64,000 nt of DNA, taken from positions 124,001-188,000 of the forward strand of contig JAFVQD010000008.1 of assembly GCA_017504965.1 (NCBI GenBank), written 5' to 3'. This DNA comes from Bacteroidales bacterium (GTDB taxonomy: Bacteria; Bacteroidota; Bacteroidia; Bacteroidales; UBA932). This document shows, one piece after another, positions 7,665 through 17,000 of the stretch. The notes under the pieces were generated by a model. It was not told the DNA's origin. It searched no databases and worked only from the letters and a program-made list of their open reading frames with translations. The translations under genes were made by a program, and so were the position numbers. The first letter of the stretch is position 1; the number at the start of each line of letters is the position of its first letter.

Positions 7665-8890
7665 TGGATAAAAAAATTGTTCATCTTATTATCTGTCTGC
7701 TCATAGGTACCGGCATAACAGGGACTGCTCAGGAGATATGGACACTGGAGAGGTGTATAGAGTATGGGATTGAACACAATCTGGATATAGAATCGGAAAG
7801 GATCTCCAGACTTCAGACCATAAATGAACACACCAGATCCAAACTTGAGTTTCTCCCGACCATCCACAGTTCAACAGGGGTAGTATTGCACCCGCAGAGG
7901 AGCATAAATTCTACAGTAGAGATATCAGCCAAACTCTTCGACGGGATGAGAAGATATTACCATACAAAGAGCCTTGGAGCATCATCTCAGATCGCTGAGC
8001 AGGAGGTGGAGAGGATAAGGAACGATCTCTCAATAGCCATCACCAAAGCTTTTCTGGAGGTACTGCTGGCCAAAGAGATGGTCAGGATATCAGATATGAG
8101 CTATCAGGTGATAGATGAACAATACACCAAACAGAAGGTACTGTATGAATCGGGGAAGAGTTCATACTCATCCCTTCTGGATATTGAGTCCCAACGCTCT
8201 TCAGAGAGGGTAAAATTGTACAACTATCGTAACGTTTTGTCTTCGAATCATATATTATTGAGTCACTTAATCAATTTACCCTACTCTGAAGATTTTGGGA
8301 TATCAGACCAGATATCTCAGGAAGATATAGTACCCATTACCTGGGAATCGATCGACACCATCTTCCGGAAAGCTCGGAGCCTCCCCCATATCAGAGCATC
8401 AGAGCTGAAAGCCAGACAGAGGATGTACGAGGCCAGAATGGCAGCAGGAAGCATATCCCCCACCCTCTCTATGGATATCGGATATGACTTGAGACATCAC
8501 TTGACAAACATAGGATTCAGAATAGAGATTCCCATTTTCAATGGAGGATACGCTGTAACCAATATCAAAAATGCCTCACTTGAGCACAAGAAATCTCTTC
8601 TGGAGGTCAAACGGCAGGAGCAGGAACTATACAAAGAGATCCGGAAAGCGGTTCAGGACGGGATATCCTATTATCAGGAGTATATGGCCTCTCTGGACCA
8701 CCTCCGTGCTGCTCAGACAGCATTCGAATTCAGCAGAGAGAAACTCGATGTGGGGGTAATCACCACCGGAGACTATAACTACTCCAAAAACACACTCTTC
8801 GAGGCCCATTCAAGATCCCTTCAGGCCAAATACAAGTATATATTCCAACTCAAAATATTAGAATTTTATAAAGGTGAACATTATCGGTAA
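7664..8890 (+). CDS. TolC-family outer-membrane channel protein
   Basis: A 408-residue outer-membrane efflux protein with a signal peptide (about residues 1-22, ending near TGTAQ) and the long helical repeats of the TolC family; the WTLERCIEYGIEHNLDIE start of the mature part is characteristic. It forms the trimeric periplasmic tunnel and outer-membrane pore of tripartite exporters. Here it lies between the GG peptides and the adaptor gene, starting on the last base of the peptide 2 stop codon and overlapping the adaptor gene by 17 bases. It is therefore the dedicated outer-membrane exit for this system. At 408 residues it is slightly short for the family but has no visible break. Confidence 0.9.
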   Translation: MDKKIVHLIICLLIGTGITGTAQEIWTLERCIEYGIEHNLDIESERISRLQTINEHTRSKLEFLPTIHSSTGVVLHPQRSINSTVEISAKLFDGMRRYYHTKSLGASSQIAEQEVERIRNDLSIAITKAFLEVLLAKEMVRISDMSYQVIDEQYTKQKVLYESGKSSYSSLLDIESQRSSERVKLYNYRNVLSSNHILLSHLINLPYSEDFGISDQISQEDIVPITWESIDTIFRKARSLPHIRASELKARQRMYEARMAAGSISPTLSMDIGYDLRHHLTNIGFRIEIPIFNGGYAVTNIKNASLEHKKSLLEVKRQEQELYKEIRKAVQDGISYYQEYMASLDHLRAAQTAFEFSREKLDVGVITTGDYNYSKNTLFEAHSRSLQAKYKYIFQLKILEFYKGEHYR

Positions 8891-10034
8891 AATCAGGGAA
8901 AAGAGATGGTGGATCATCGGAGTCTCCCTGCTGATATTGGTCATATTGTGGGACTCAGAAGATGGTATAGGTGTAAGTGTCATAACACCTGCCGTAGGTA
9001 CCATACATCAGACCATCCCGGCTAACGGGAAAGTGAGGCCGGTAACTGAAGTTCATATCACTCCTGATGTATCCGGAGAGATAGTGGAGATATTTTTTCA
9101 GGAGGGGGACTTCGTACACAAAGGGGATCTTTTATTGAAGATCAAGCCTGACATATACCTCTCATTACTCGATCAGGCCACAGCAGCCCTGAATGGATCC
9201 AAAGCACAGTTTTCACAGCAGGAGGCCTCCCTACGCCAGGCAAAGCTCCATTTTGAGAGGTCCAAACTTCTTTTGGAAAAGGGTGCCATAGCACTCTCAG
9301 AATACGAGGAGGCCGAGTCAAGTTTCAAGATAGCAGAGAGGGTACTGGAGTCGGCCAGATATCAGGTCCAAAGCGCTACAGCCTCCGTCAGAGAAGCTCG
9401 GGAGAATCTGGCCAAGACCTCCATATACTCCCCTATGGACGGGATCATCTCCCGGATGATGGTAGAGAAAGGGGAGAGGGTAGTAGGAACTTCCCAGATG
9501 GCAGGAACTGAGATTCTGAGGGTGGCAGACTTCTCCAGAATGGAGATATCGGTAGAGATAAATGAGAATGACATAATTAAAGTGGAGAGGGGTGATACAG
9601 CCTCTGTAGAGATAGATGCGTTCAAGGGACAGAAATTCTCAGGCATAGTGACCCAAGTGGCCAACTCTGCCAAAAGCACAGGATATCTCTCCGAACAGAT
9701 AACATCTTTCGAGGTAAACATACTGCTGTCAGATGACACTTCCCGTCTCAGACCTGGGATGTCAGCTACGATAGCCATCACCACAGAAAAAAAAGATAAC
9801 ATTATTACCATCCCTCTGAAGTGTATAAACTCAAATGGTTGTATATTTGTGGTCCGGGATGACGGCTCTACTGTAGAGGAGAGGAGAGTAGTCACAGGGA
9901 TCCAGGATATAGACAACATAGAAATAATTGATGGACTGAGTATGGAAGAGATGGTCGTTTCCGGGCCATACGACGCCATCAACAGGAGTTTGACAGATAA
10001 TGGAAAAGTTTTTATTGATAGAGACCAGCACTGA
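8874..10034 (+). CDS. Periplasmic adaptor (membrane fusion) protein, MacA/HlyD type
   Basis: A 386-residue adaptor joining the inner-membrane exporter to the outer-membrane channel. It has an N-terminal TM segment (about residues 13-28), a biotinyl-lipoyl-like half motif (HITPDVSGEIVEIFFQEGD), an alpha-helical hairpin at about residues 95-180 rich in Ala/Glu/Ser, the second lipoyl half (SIYSPMDGIISRMMVEKGE) and beta-barrel domains, which is the MacA-like order. The start is GTG at 8874, inside the end of the tolC-like gene; no suitable ATG exists before the TM segment. Its final 35 bases overlap the start of tsaB, so the last residues of this protein and the first of TsaB share DNA. Completes the ABC-adaptor-TolC set for the two peptides. 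Confidence 0.9.
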   Translation: MNIIGKIREKRWWIIGVSLLILVILWDSEDGIGVSVITPAVGTIHQTIPANGKVRPVTEVHITPDVSGEIVEIFFQEGDFVHKGDLLLKIKPDIYLSLLDQATAALNGSKAQFSQQEASLRQAKLHFERSKLLLEKGAIALSEYEEAESSFKIAERVLESARYQVQSATASVREARENLAKTSIYSPMDGIISRMMVEKGERVVGTSQMAGTEILRVADFSRMEISVEINENDIIKVERGDTASVEIDAFKGQKFSGIVTQVANSAKSTGYLSEQITSFEVNILLSDDTSRLRPGMSATIAITTEKKDNIITIPLKCINSNGCIFVVRDDGSTVEERRVVTGIQDIDNIEIIDGLSMEEMVVSGPYDAINRSLTDNGKVFIDRDQH

Positions 10035-10698
10035 CGCTTGTTCAGTAGCACTTACAGATGGTGAAAATATTATCGCTTCCGAATACATTCAGGAGTACAA
10101 GGCCCACGCCCGCCTTCTTGTGCCACTTGTAGAGAAGGTACTCTCTGAAGGATCTGTAACCATCGGCCAGTGTGCCGCTGTATCTGTCAGTGAAGGGCCC
10201 GGATCCTATACAGGCCTCAGAGTGGGTGTTTCATCTGCCAAAGGGTTATGCTATGGTGCCAATATCCCCCTTATAGGTATACCGACTCTCGATATTCTGG
10301 CTCAGATGGGACTTGAACATAAGAAAAGTGAAAACTGCGTGATAGTGCCTATGCTTGACGCCAGACGGATGGAGGTTTACTGCTCATCATACGATGCTAT
10401 GGGTGAAAGGATATCTGATGTTAAAGCTGAGATCCTCGATGAAAACTCTTTCAGTGGACTATTCTCGAGATATGATCAGATAATCTTTATCGGAGATGGG
10501 GCTGAGAAATTCAGAACTTGTCTCGATGAAGAGAAGCTCTCCAAGTCCACTATCATAGGCTGCAGGCCCGACGCAAGATATATGGCTCCGTCCACCATCA
10601 AGGCGTACAATAAAAAAGAGTTCAAAGACGTTGCGTACTTTGAACCCTTCTATCTTAAAGATTTTGTAGCCGGCGTAAGTAAAAAGTCCCTTATCTGA
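10000..10698 (+). CDS. tsaB: tRNA t6A biosynthesis protein TsaB
   Basis: TsaB (YeaZ) is the partner of TsaD in making threonylcarbamoyl-adenosine at position 37 of ANN-decoding tRNAs. The 232-residue sequence has the family start LLIETSTDACSVAL, the GPGSYTGLRVG loop and PTLDILAQ. The ATG at 10000 gives this complete N-terminus, so the 35-base overlap with the adaptor gene is real, not a start error. There is no room for an independent promoter outside the adaptor coding sequence, so tsaB probably depends on transcription through the peptide-export operon or on a promoter inside the adaptor gene. The 3' end overlaps the convergent lipoprotein gene by 8 bases. Confidence 0.93.
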   Translation: MEKFLLIETSTDACSVALTDGENIIASEYIQEYKAHARLLVPLVEKVLSEGSVTIGQCAAVSVSEGPGSYTGLRVGVSSAKGLCYGANIPLIGIPTLDILAQMGLEHKKSENCVIVPMLDARRMEVYCSSYDAMGERISDVKAEILDENSFSGLFSRYDQIIFIGDGAEKFRTCLDEEKLSKSTIIGCRPDARYMAPSTIKAYNKKEFKDVAYFEPFYLKDFVAGVSKKSLI

Positions 10699-11839
10699 CC
10701 AGTTTAGAGATCACTTTTTCAAGTTTGGCAGGATCGAAAACATCCTTTTCTACAATATTGCCATTCTTGTCTATAATATACATAGCCGGGATATTTCTGA
10801 CATTATAGAGGTTAAGTGTACCTGAGATATTACCTGGATCACAAACACTTACCCACTCAAGGCCCTGATCTTTCACCTGTCTTGCCCAAGCAGTCTTGTC
10901 AGGATCAGCACACACCTGATATACCTCCAGACCACGATTTTTATATCTGTCATAGATCTCTTTCAGCTCAGCATTGAAGATTTTGTGAGTTGGCTCAGTG
11001 GTAGACCAGAACGAAAGAATTATCACTTTTCCGTCAAGTTCTGAAAGGTTTCTGACTTTTGCATTCTGATCGTAGAGGCTGATATCCGGATAATTCATCT
11101 CCCCTACACTCTGAATTTTACTCTCGAGAGTCAGATACTGCTCCCTTCTCTTGATATCATCGGCCAAAGATGTGATATAAGGTGAACTTGGGTATACAGT
11201 ACTCAAAGAGTCATACACTGTCTTGAATATGAATACATCGTTGATCTCACCAAACAGGGGGAGTTCTGAAGAGAGCCTCTGATACATTACAGGGATAACT
11301 GTAATGGATTTGGAGTTGTTGTAGATATATTTTGTCGCCTCCTGTTTATGTTTGATGTATAGTTTGCTCAGCTCCTTGGTCACCTCTTTGACCTTTGCAT
11401 TATTGTTTGCCTGCTGTGCTGCCACCAACTCCTCTGACAAAGCATTTACTCTGCCCATCACTTCGTCGTTTGCCCTGTCTATCTCTGCATACTTTTCTGC
11501 CTCCTGGGAGCCTGCCACTGCTGAGACGCCACCCTTCAAAGTAGCGGTCACATCGAGTTTGTCCCCCTCCTGAAGTACGATGGATGCAAACTTCTGATTG
11601 TTGTGGACAAAATAGTAGAAGTCGGGAGAACCTGGGTAACATACAGCCTCAAATGAAGCTTTATTGCCCTTTACATAAATAGTATCCACTACATTTATTC
11701 TGTTGATGGCCAGTTTGGTCACAATGATCTCTGTGCTGTCTGCTGCATCTGAGATATTGAAGGATACTTTTGCTGTTTTGTCTGATGAACACGAAGCGAC
11801 AAACAGTAGCGCTATGATAAATAGTGAAATTCTTTTCAT
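10691..11839 (-). CDS. TlpA-like thioredoxin-fold lipoprotein without redox cysteines
   Basis: A 382-residue lipoprotein: signal peptide with lipobox VASC, so probably anchored in a membrane facing the periplasm. Residues about 25-110 look like the DUF4369 domain common in Bacteroidota, then a helical stretch, then a C-terminal thioredoxin fold (about 245-382) with the DGKVIILSFWS strand and a cis-Pro loop NIPAMYIID. The place of the CxxC active site reads WSTTEPTHK, with no cysteine, so disulfide exchange is unlikely. It may be a structural or binding relative of TlpA. It is the last gene of the operon with greA and the HIT gene and overlaps tsaB tail to tail by 8 bases. Confidence 0.85.
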   Translation of the reverse strand: MKRISLFIIALLFVASCSSDKTAKVSFNISDAADSTEIIVTKLAINRINVVDTIYVKGNKASFEAVCYPGSPDFYYFVHNNQKFASIVLQEGDKLDVTATLKGGVSAVAGSQEAEKYAEIDRANDEVMGRVNALSEELVAAQQANNNAKVKEVTKELSKLYIKHKQEATKYIYNNSKSITVIPVMYQRLSSELPLFGEINDVFIFKTVYDSLSTVYPSSPYITSLADDIKRREQYLTLESKIQSVGEMNYPDISLYDQNAKVRNLSELDGKVIILSFWSTTEPTHKIFNAELKEIYDRYKNRGLEVYQVCADPDKTAWARQVKDQGLEWVSVCDPGNISGTLNLYNVRNIPAMYIIDKNGNIVEKDVFDPAKLEKVISKLVR

Positions 11840-11842
11840 CGG

Positions 11843-12238
11843 TTACTCAAATGATTGTGATATTTTCTCTGCAATTTCTTTAAATGTCTCTGGAGTCAGT
11901 GAGAGTTTGGCCTTTCTGAAATCCATATCCCCTTCGGTCTGAAGAGGTACCAGATGGATGTGTGCGTGTGGAACCTCCATACCGAGAACAGCCACTCCTA
12001 CCCTTTTGCAAGGGATCGCTTTCTTGATAGCAGCCGCCACCCTCTTGGCAAAAAGGAAGAGTTCCTGGTACTCCTGATCCTCTATGTCAAAAATATAGTC
12101 TGTCTCATTTTTGGGTATTACCAGTGTATGCCCCTGTGCAAGTGGATTGATATCCAGGAATGCATAGAATCTGTCACTTTCAGCCACCTTGTATGATGGT
12201 ATTTCACCGTTGACAATTCTTGTAAAAATAGTAGCCAT
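11843..12238 (-). CDS. HIT family nucleotide-binding protein
   Basis: A 131-residue histidine-triad protein of the Hint branch. The triad HAHIHL lies near residues 111-116, and the N-terminal TIFTRIVNGEIPSYKV is typical. Hint proteins hydrolyse purine nucleoside phosphoramidates in the cytoplasm. It sits 5 bases after greA and 3 bases before the TlpA-like gene, so it is in the same transcript. The physiological substrate is unknown for most bacterial members. Confidence 0.93.
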   Translation of the reverse strand: MATIFTRIVNGEIPSYKVAESDRFYAFLDINPLAQGHTLVIPKNETDYIFDIEDQEYQELFLFAKRVAAAIKKAIPCKRVGVAVLGMEVPHAHIHLVPLQTEGDMDFRKAKLSLTPETFKEIAEKISQSFE

Positions 12239-12243
12239 AATCG

Positions 12244-12714
12244 TTAAATAGAGATATCCAAAACTTCAAATTTCAACACTCCGGATGGCACTTTAACCTC
12301 TACCACATCACCTTTCTTCCTGCCGATAAGGGCCTTCCCGATAGGTGTGGCGGCAGCAAGCTTACCTTCACGGAAGTTCGCTTCACTCTCACCTACAAGA
12401 GTATACTCCACTATAGTGTTGTTTACAAGATTTTTCAATTTCACTTTATTGAGCATCTGGATCTGCTCTGTATTGATACGTGATTCGTCTATGACACGTG
12501 CATTGGCGATAGTATTCTGAAGGTTGGAAATCTTCAGTTCCAACAGTCCCTGCGCCTCCTTTGCAGCATCGTATTCTGCATTTTCAGAGAGGTCACCTTT
12601 ATCTCTGGCTTCTGCTATCTGTCTCGATATTATAGGTCTCTGGGCGATCAATTCAGCCAACTCCGCTTTCAGTTTCTCCAGACCTTCAGCAGTTACATAA
12701 TGAATTTCAGACAT
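12244..12714 (-). CDS. greA: Transcription elongation factor GreA
   Basis: GreA inserts its coiled coil into the RNA polymerase secondary channel and triggers cleavage of backtracked RNA. The 156-residue protein has the full pattern: start YVTAEGLEKLKAELAEL, the acidic hairpin tip GDLSENAEYDAAKE, and the C-terminal FKBP-like domain ending in PSGVLKFEVLDI. The ATG at 12714 follows a 26-base gap after the 117-aa gene. The genome window thus holds two secondary-channel factors, this one and the DksA-like protein. Confidence 0.96.
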   Translation of the reverse strand: MSEIHYVTAEGLEKLKAELAELIAQRPIISRQIAEARDKGDLSENAEYDAAKEAQGLLELKISNLQNTIANARVIDESRINTEQIQMLNKVKLKNLVNNTIVEYTLVGESEANFREGKLAAATPIGKALIGRKKGDVVEVKVPSGVLKFEVLDISI

Positions 12715-12740
12715 AATATTTCTTATCTTTCTTTTTCAGT

Positions 12741-13094
12741 TTAATACTCTTTATATTTTGGGCTCATCACCTCTGAATAGATGACAAGCTTCCTTTTATC
12801 CTCTTTTGACATCCCTCTGCCTACCTCCACCTCTTTTTTTACATTTTTCTCCGGATCAGGTTTTACGACAGTCGGTCTTATCTTTATCTCCGGTTTTTCA
12901 TACTCCTCCAGTACTATATCCGTCTCTTCCGGTTCTTCTTCCGGAATGACCAGTTCAAGTTCAGACAGAAGCTCTTCCAATTTGCTTGCGTCCTCCCCTG
13001 ATTTGGCAGATCTCTGTTTTTTCTTTGCATCGAAAATTATCGGCAAAAGTGTAAAACAGACCATTATAAGAATCGTTATCCAAGACTCTCCCAT
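12741..13094 (-). CDS. Small membrane-anchored acidic protein of unknown function
   Basis: A 117-residue protein: one hydrophobic segment at residues 5-21, then basic DAKKKQRS, a long Glu/Pro-rich acidic part (about residues 40-75) and a conserved-looking tail KRKLVIYSEVMSPKYKEY. From memory, proteins with this tail are found next to housekeeping genes in Bacteroidales, but no function is known to me. It leads the operon with greA, the HIT protein and the TlpA-like lipoprotein, and a well-formed promoter lies 19 bases before its ATG. Confidence 0.75.
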   Translation of the reverse strand: MGESWITILIMVCFTLLPIIFDAKKKQRSAKSGEDASKLEELLSELELVIPEEEPEETDIVLEEYEKPEIKIRPTVVKPDPEKNVKKEVEVGRGMSKEDKRKLVIYSEVMSPKYKEY

Positions 13095-13113
13095 AGCATC
13101 TGAAGTTTATTTA

Positions 13114-13145
13114 CAAATGTACTTAATTTATGAGTTGATAACAAA
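13114..13145 (-). promoter_or_regulatory. Promoter of the 117-aa gene-greA-HIT operon, TTTG-N20-TACATTTG
   Basis: On the minus strand, TTTG (13145-13142), a 20-base spacer and TACATTTG (13121-13114) match the Bacteroidota -33/-7 promoter consensus exactly. The ATG at 13094 follows 19 bases later. It is the best-formed promoter in the window and overlaps the 3' end of ribF. Confidence 0.6.
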
Positions 13146-14009
13146 TTCTTTGTCTTTTGCTATCTGCTTCCTAAGTTCATCCAGCGAGGCAAATTTCTTT
13201 TCATCTCTGATTTTAGCTACAAAATCTATGCTCAATGCAAGTCCGTAGATATCCTCATTGAAGTCAAGAATGTGTGTCTCTATGGTCCTGTTCTGGTTCT
13301 CCCCCACTGTGGGTCTGTTACCCACATTGCAAATCCCTTTATATTTTTTCCCCATCAGATCCACATCTACCAGATATACCCCATTACCGGGAACCATTTT
13401 CAGCGGTTCATACAGTTCCATATTGGCAGTAGGGAATCCGATGGTCCTCCCTATCTGCTTGCCGGAGACCACCACCCCGTGAAGGTGGTAATTGTATCCC
13501 AGAAGTTCACTTGCTCCTGATACATCTCCGCTATGGAGCGCTGCCCGGATTTTGGTAGAACTGATCATCTTGTCCCCAAGATGGACCTCCTCCACCCTCA
13601 CCGTTTCCAGACCAAGTGAAGCTGCTATCTGCCTCATCTGGTCCTGTGTCTGCAGGGAGGAGTTACCCAGTCTGTGGTCATATCCGATAACCAGGGTAGA
13701 TACTTGGTATTTGTCGATCAGATATTCCTTCATAAACTCCTCGGTAGAGAGTTTGCTGAACTCTCTGGAGAAATTGACCACGTGGAAGTGGTCAATTCCC
13801 AATGAGAGTACCCTTTGTCTCTTCTCCTCGAGGGAGTTCAATAGTCTCAATGAATGTGCATCCTGCTGCAGAACGGTTCTTGGATGAGGCCAGAATGTTA
13901 TCACAGCACTCTCCATCTGCTTCTGGGCCGCTATTTTCTTAAGACTGTCCAGAACAGCTCGGTGCCCCTGATGCACCCCATCGAAGAAACCAGTCGCTGC
14001 TACAACCAT
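13128..14009 (-). CDS. ribF: Bifunctional riboflavin kinase/FAD synthetase
   Basis: RibF phosphorylates riboflavin to FMN and adenylates FMN to FAD. The 293-residue protein has the nucleotidyltransferase domain first (TGFFDGVHQGHRAVLD near residues 6-21 and SSTKIRAAL) and the kinase domain second (GRTIGFPTANM near 188-198, GNRPTVGE and ETHILDF). Its ATG at 14009 overlaps the end of the glycogen synthase-phosphorylase gene by 10 bases, so it is read with the glycogen cluster. That linkage looks like an accident of packing and not a functional one. Confidence 0.96.
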   Translation of the reverse strand: MVVAATGFFDGVHQGHRAVLDSLKKIAAQKQMESAVITFWPHPRTVLQQDAHSLRLLNSLEEKRQRVLSLGIDHFHVVNFSREFSKLSTEEFMKEYLIDKYQVSTLVIGYDHRLGNSSLQTQDQMRQIAASLGLETVRVEEVHLGDKMISSTKIRAALHSGDVSGASELLGYNYHLHGVVVSGKQIGRTIGFPTANMELYEPLKMVPGNGVYLVDVDLMGKKYKGICNVGNRPTVGENQNRTIETHILDFNEDIYGLALSIDFVAKIRDEKKFASLDELRKQIAKDKEFVINS

Positions 14010-17000
14010 TTCACAAGTTCAAAATCCTGACGATGAGGAAGTTTATCACTCTTGGCAAAGATTCTGCCTGCTATCTGGTATGCACCGGTAGTGTTAGGAA
14101 GGATAGTAGCTTTGTATGTAGCCACACCATCTTCAAGCTTATCAAACTCAAATGTATATACACCCTCTTTCACATATCTCCCTTTTGCATTCTGACGGGC
14201 ATACAACAATTCTACACCGATGTCGTTAGGATCCATATCTCCGACAAATATAGAGATGGTAGAGGTCAGCTCTTTACCGAGGAGCAGCTGCCCCTGGGCA
14301 TCATTCATAAAGTTTGTCTGACGAACCTGAAGTTGCTCCCAGCCGTTACGCATCTTTCTCTTCCAAAGAGCGATCTCCCTTGCCTCTTTGTAGTCCGAAG
14401 CGATAAGTTTCGAACTTCTGCTGAACAGAGGATTGTAGTATTTGTCGATGTAATCGTTGAACATTCTGTTGGTGGTAAAGTTGCAAGCTACCTGTGCCAC
14501 GCAGTTCTTGATTATCTTGATCCAGTCTACAGGAAGACCTGTAACAGGGTTCACATCGTAGTATGTAGGAGCTATCTCATTCTCAATGATATTGTAGATA
14601 GTAGCAGCATCCAATTCATCCTGGAAGTTCTGGTCATCGTAGGTTCTCTCCATAGGAAGTGCCCAACCTGCACCCTCTTTATAACCTTCTACCCACCATC
14701 CGTCAAGTACAGAGAAGTGCATAACGCCGTTCATAGCTGCCTTCTCGCCAGATGTACCTGAGGCCTCAAGAGGTCTTGTAGGGTTGTTCATCCACACATC
14801 CACACCCTGTACAAGATATTTGGCTACATTGATATCATAGTTAGGAACGAATACGATCTTGCCGATAAACTGAGGCATCTTGGAGATATCGACGATCTTC
14901 TTGATCAGATCGCTACCGGCCTTATCTGCCGGATGGGCCTTACCTGCGAACAGGAATTGGACAGGTCTCTTAGGATTGTTTACGATAGCCGAAAGTCTGT
15001 CAAGATCTCTGAAAAGCAAGTGAGCCCTCTTATATGTAGCAAAACGGCGTGCAAAACCGATAGTAAGTACATCATCTCTGAGGGTGTTCTTGATCTCTAC
15101 GATGTGCTGAGGAGAGTAGTGGCTCGATGCACCCGGATCAGAAAGACGCTTCTTCACAGATTTGATAAGTCTTGTGCGAAGGTCCTGACGGATGCTCCAT
15201 ATCTCAGCGTCTTTTACCTCATAGATACCGTTGAAGCACTCTTTGTCATATTTGTGTGTCTTGAACTCGTCACCGAATACTCTGGCGTGAACCTCTTTCC
15301 ACTGTGGTGCAGTCCAGGTAGGATAGTGTACACCATTTGTAACATACCCTACGTGCAGCTCTTCAGGAAGATAACCGGGCCACATGTTTGCAAGAATATC
15401 CTGGCTCACCTTTCCGTGAAGCCAGCTCACACCATTCACCTCCTGAGAGATGTTGCAAGCCAGGTTGCTCATAGAGAATTTCTCATTCTGGTCATAAGGA
15501 TTGTTCTTACCAAGTGACATAAGGGTAGTCCAACTGATCTTCAGTCTGTCAGGGTAGTGTGAGATATATTTTCTCAAAAGATCCTCGTTGAATGCATCGT
15601 GTCCTGCAGGAACAGGTGTATGGGTAGTAAAGAGTGATGATGATCTTACCACCTCCATAGCTTCGTCGTATGATAGGTGATCATCGTTTATATACTCTCT
15701 GAGTCTCTCAAGACCGATAAACGCTGCGTGACCTTCGTTGCAGTGGTAAACATCAGCTTTGATGCCCAATGCTCTGAGAGCTCTGATACCACCTACACCC
15801 AGAAGAAGCTCCTGTTTGAGTCTGTTCTCCCAGTCACCACCATACAGATGGTAGGTTACCTGACGGTCTTCAGGCAAGTTGGCCTCGAAGTCAGTGTCAA
15901 GAAGGTAAAGTTCTGTCCTACCTACATCTACTCTCCATAGTCTTGCATAGATATTTCTTCCGGGGAAAGCGACAGAGATGGTCACCCATTTGTCCTCTGC
16001 ATCCCTTACAGGCACTGCAGGAATCTTCATAAAGTCCTGTGGCTGATAGTCTGCGATCTGGTCTCCATAACCTGAAAGTTTCTGGTTAAAGTAACCATAT
16101 CTGTAAAGGAGACCGATACCGGTCATATTTACACCCAAGTCACTTGACTCCTTAAGGTAGTCACCGGCCAAAATACCAAGACCGCCTGAGTATATCTTAA
16201 GAGAGGCATCCAGACCATACTCCATACAGAAATATGCGATAGATGCACCTTCACGATGATTCTTACCTTCCATGTACTCGTTGAAAGATGCAGCTACCTT
16301 ATCAAGCTGACGGAGGAATTTCTCATTTTTCTCCAGCAGCTGATACTGATCGTATGACAAATGGTCAAGCAATGCTATAGGGTTACGATCCAATGCTATC
16401 CACAGATCTTTATCAATACTTTTAAACAAATCCATCGCTTCCTGGTTCCAGCACCACCAGAGATTTTTGGAAATGATATCCAGATATTTCAATCTCTCCG
16501 GTATGTTCCTTGTCACCAAAACTCTGTTCCAAGAAGGATTTCCTACTTCAATTTTCTTAAACTCCATATTCTTTACATTATTTATTTCGGGATATTTCCC
16601 CTTTCTTTCTATTATTCTTTCGATAGCCAGAGAGTACGCCTCCCTGTAATATTTCAAATTATTGCTCCACAATGCTATCTCCGACACAGCCTTCGCATTG
16701 TCTCTGTATTTTTTCTCCCCCTTGGAATCGAGAGAAGCCACCTCTATGATCTTCTCATACACCTTCTCCACGACCTCATCATAGTTCGACTCATTCCTCT
16801 CGACTACTGAGATACCGGGATGCTTTTTGGTGTAATACTCATTCACCCATAGTCCAAATCCGGCCAATGTGGTGGTTATGGTAGGTACACTGAATGCCAA
16901 TGACTCAAGCGGAGTATATCCCCAAGGCTCGTAATATGAGGGGAATACCGACAGATCCAGTCCTGACAGCAGCTGATAGTAAGGGAGATTGAACACTCCG

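Noticed and set aside
14033..14761. A 242-codon plus-strand frame opposite the phosphorylase domain
   Set aside because: Antisense shadow of a gene with a clear PLP site; no start signal and no recognisable protein features.
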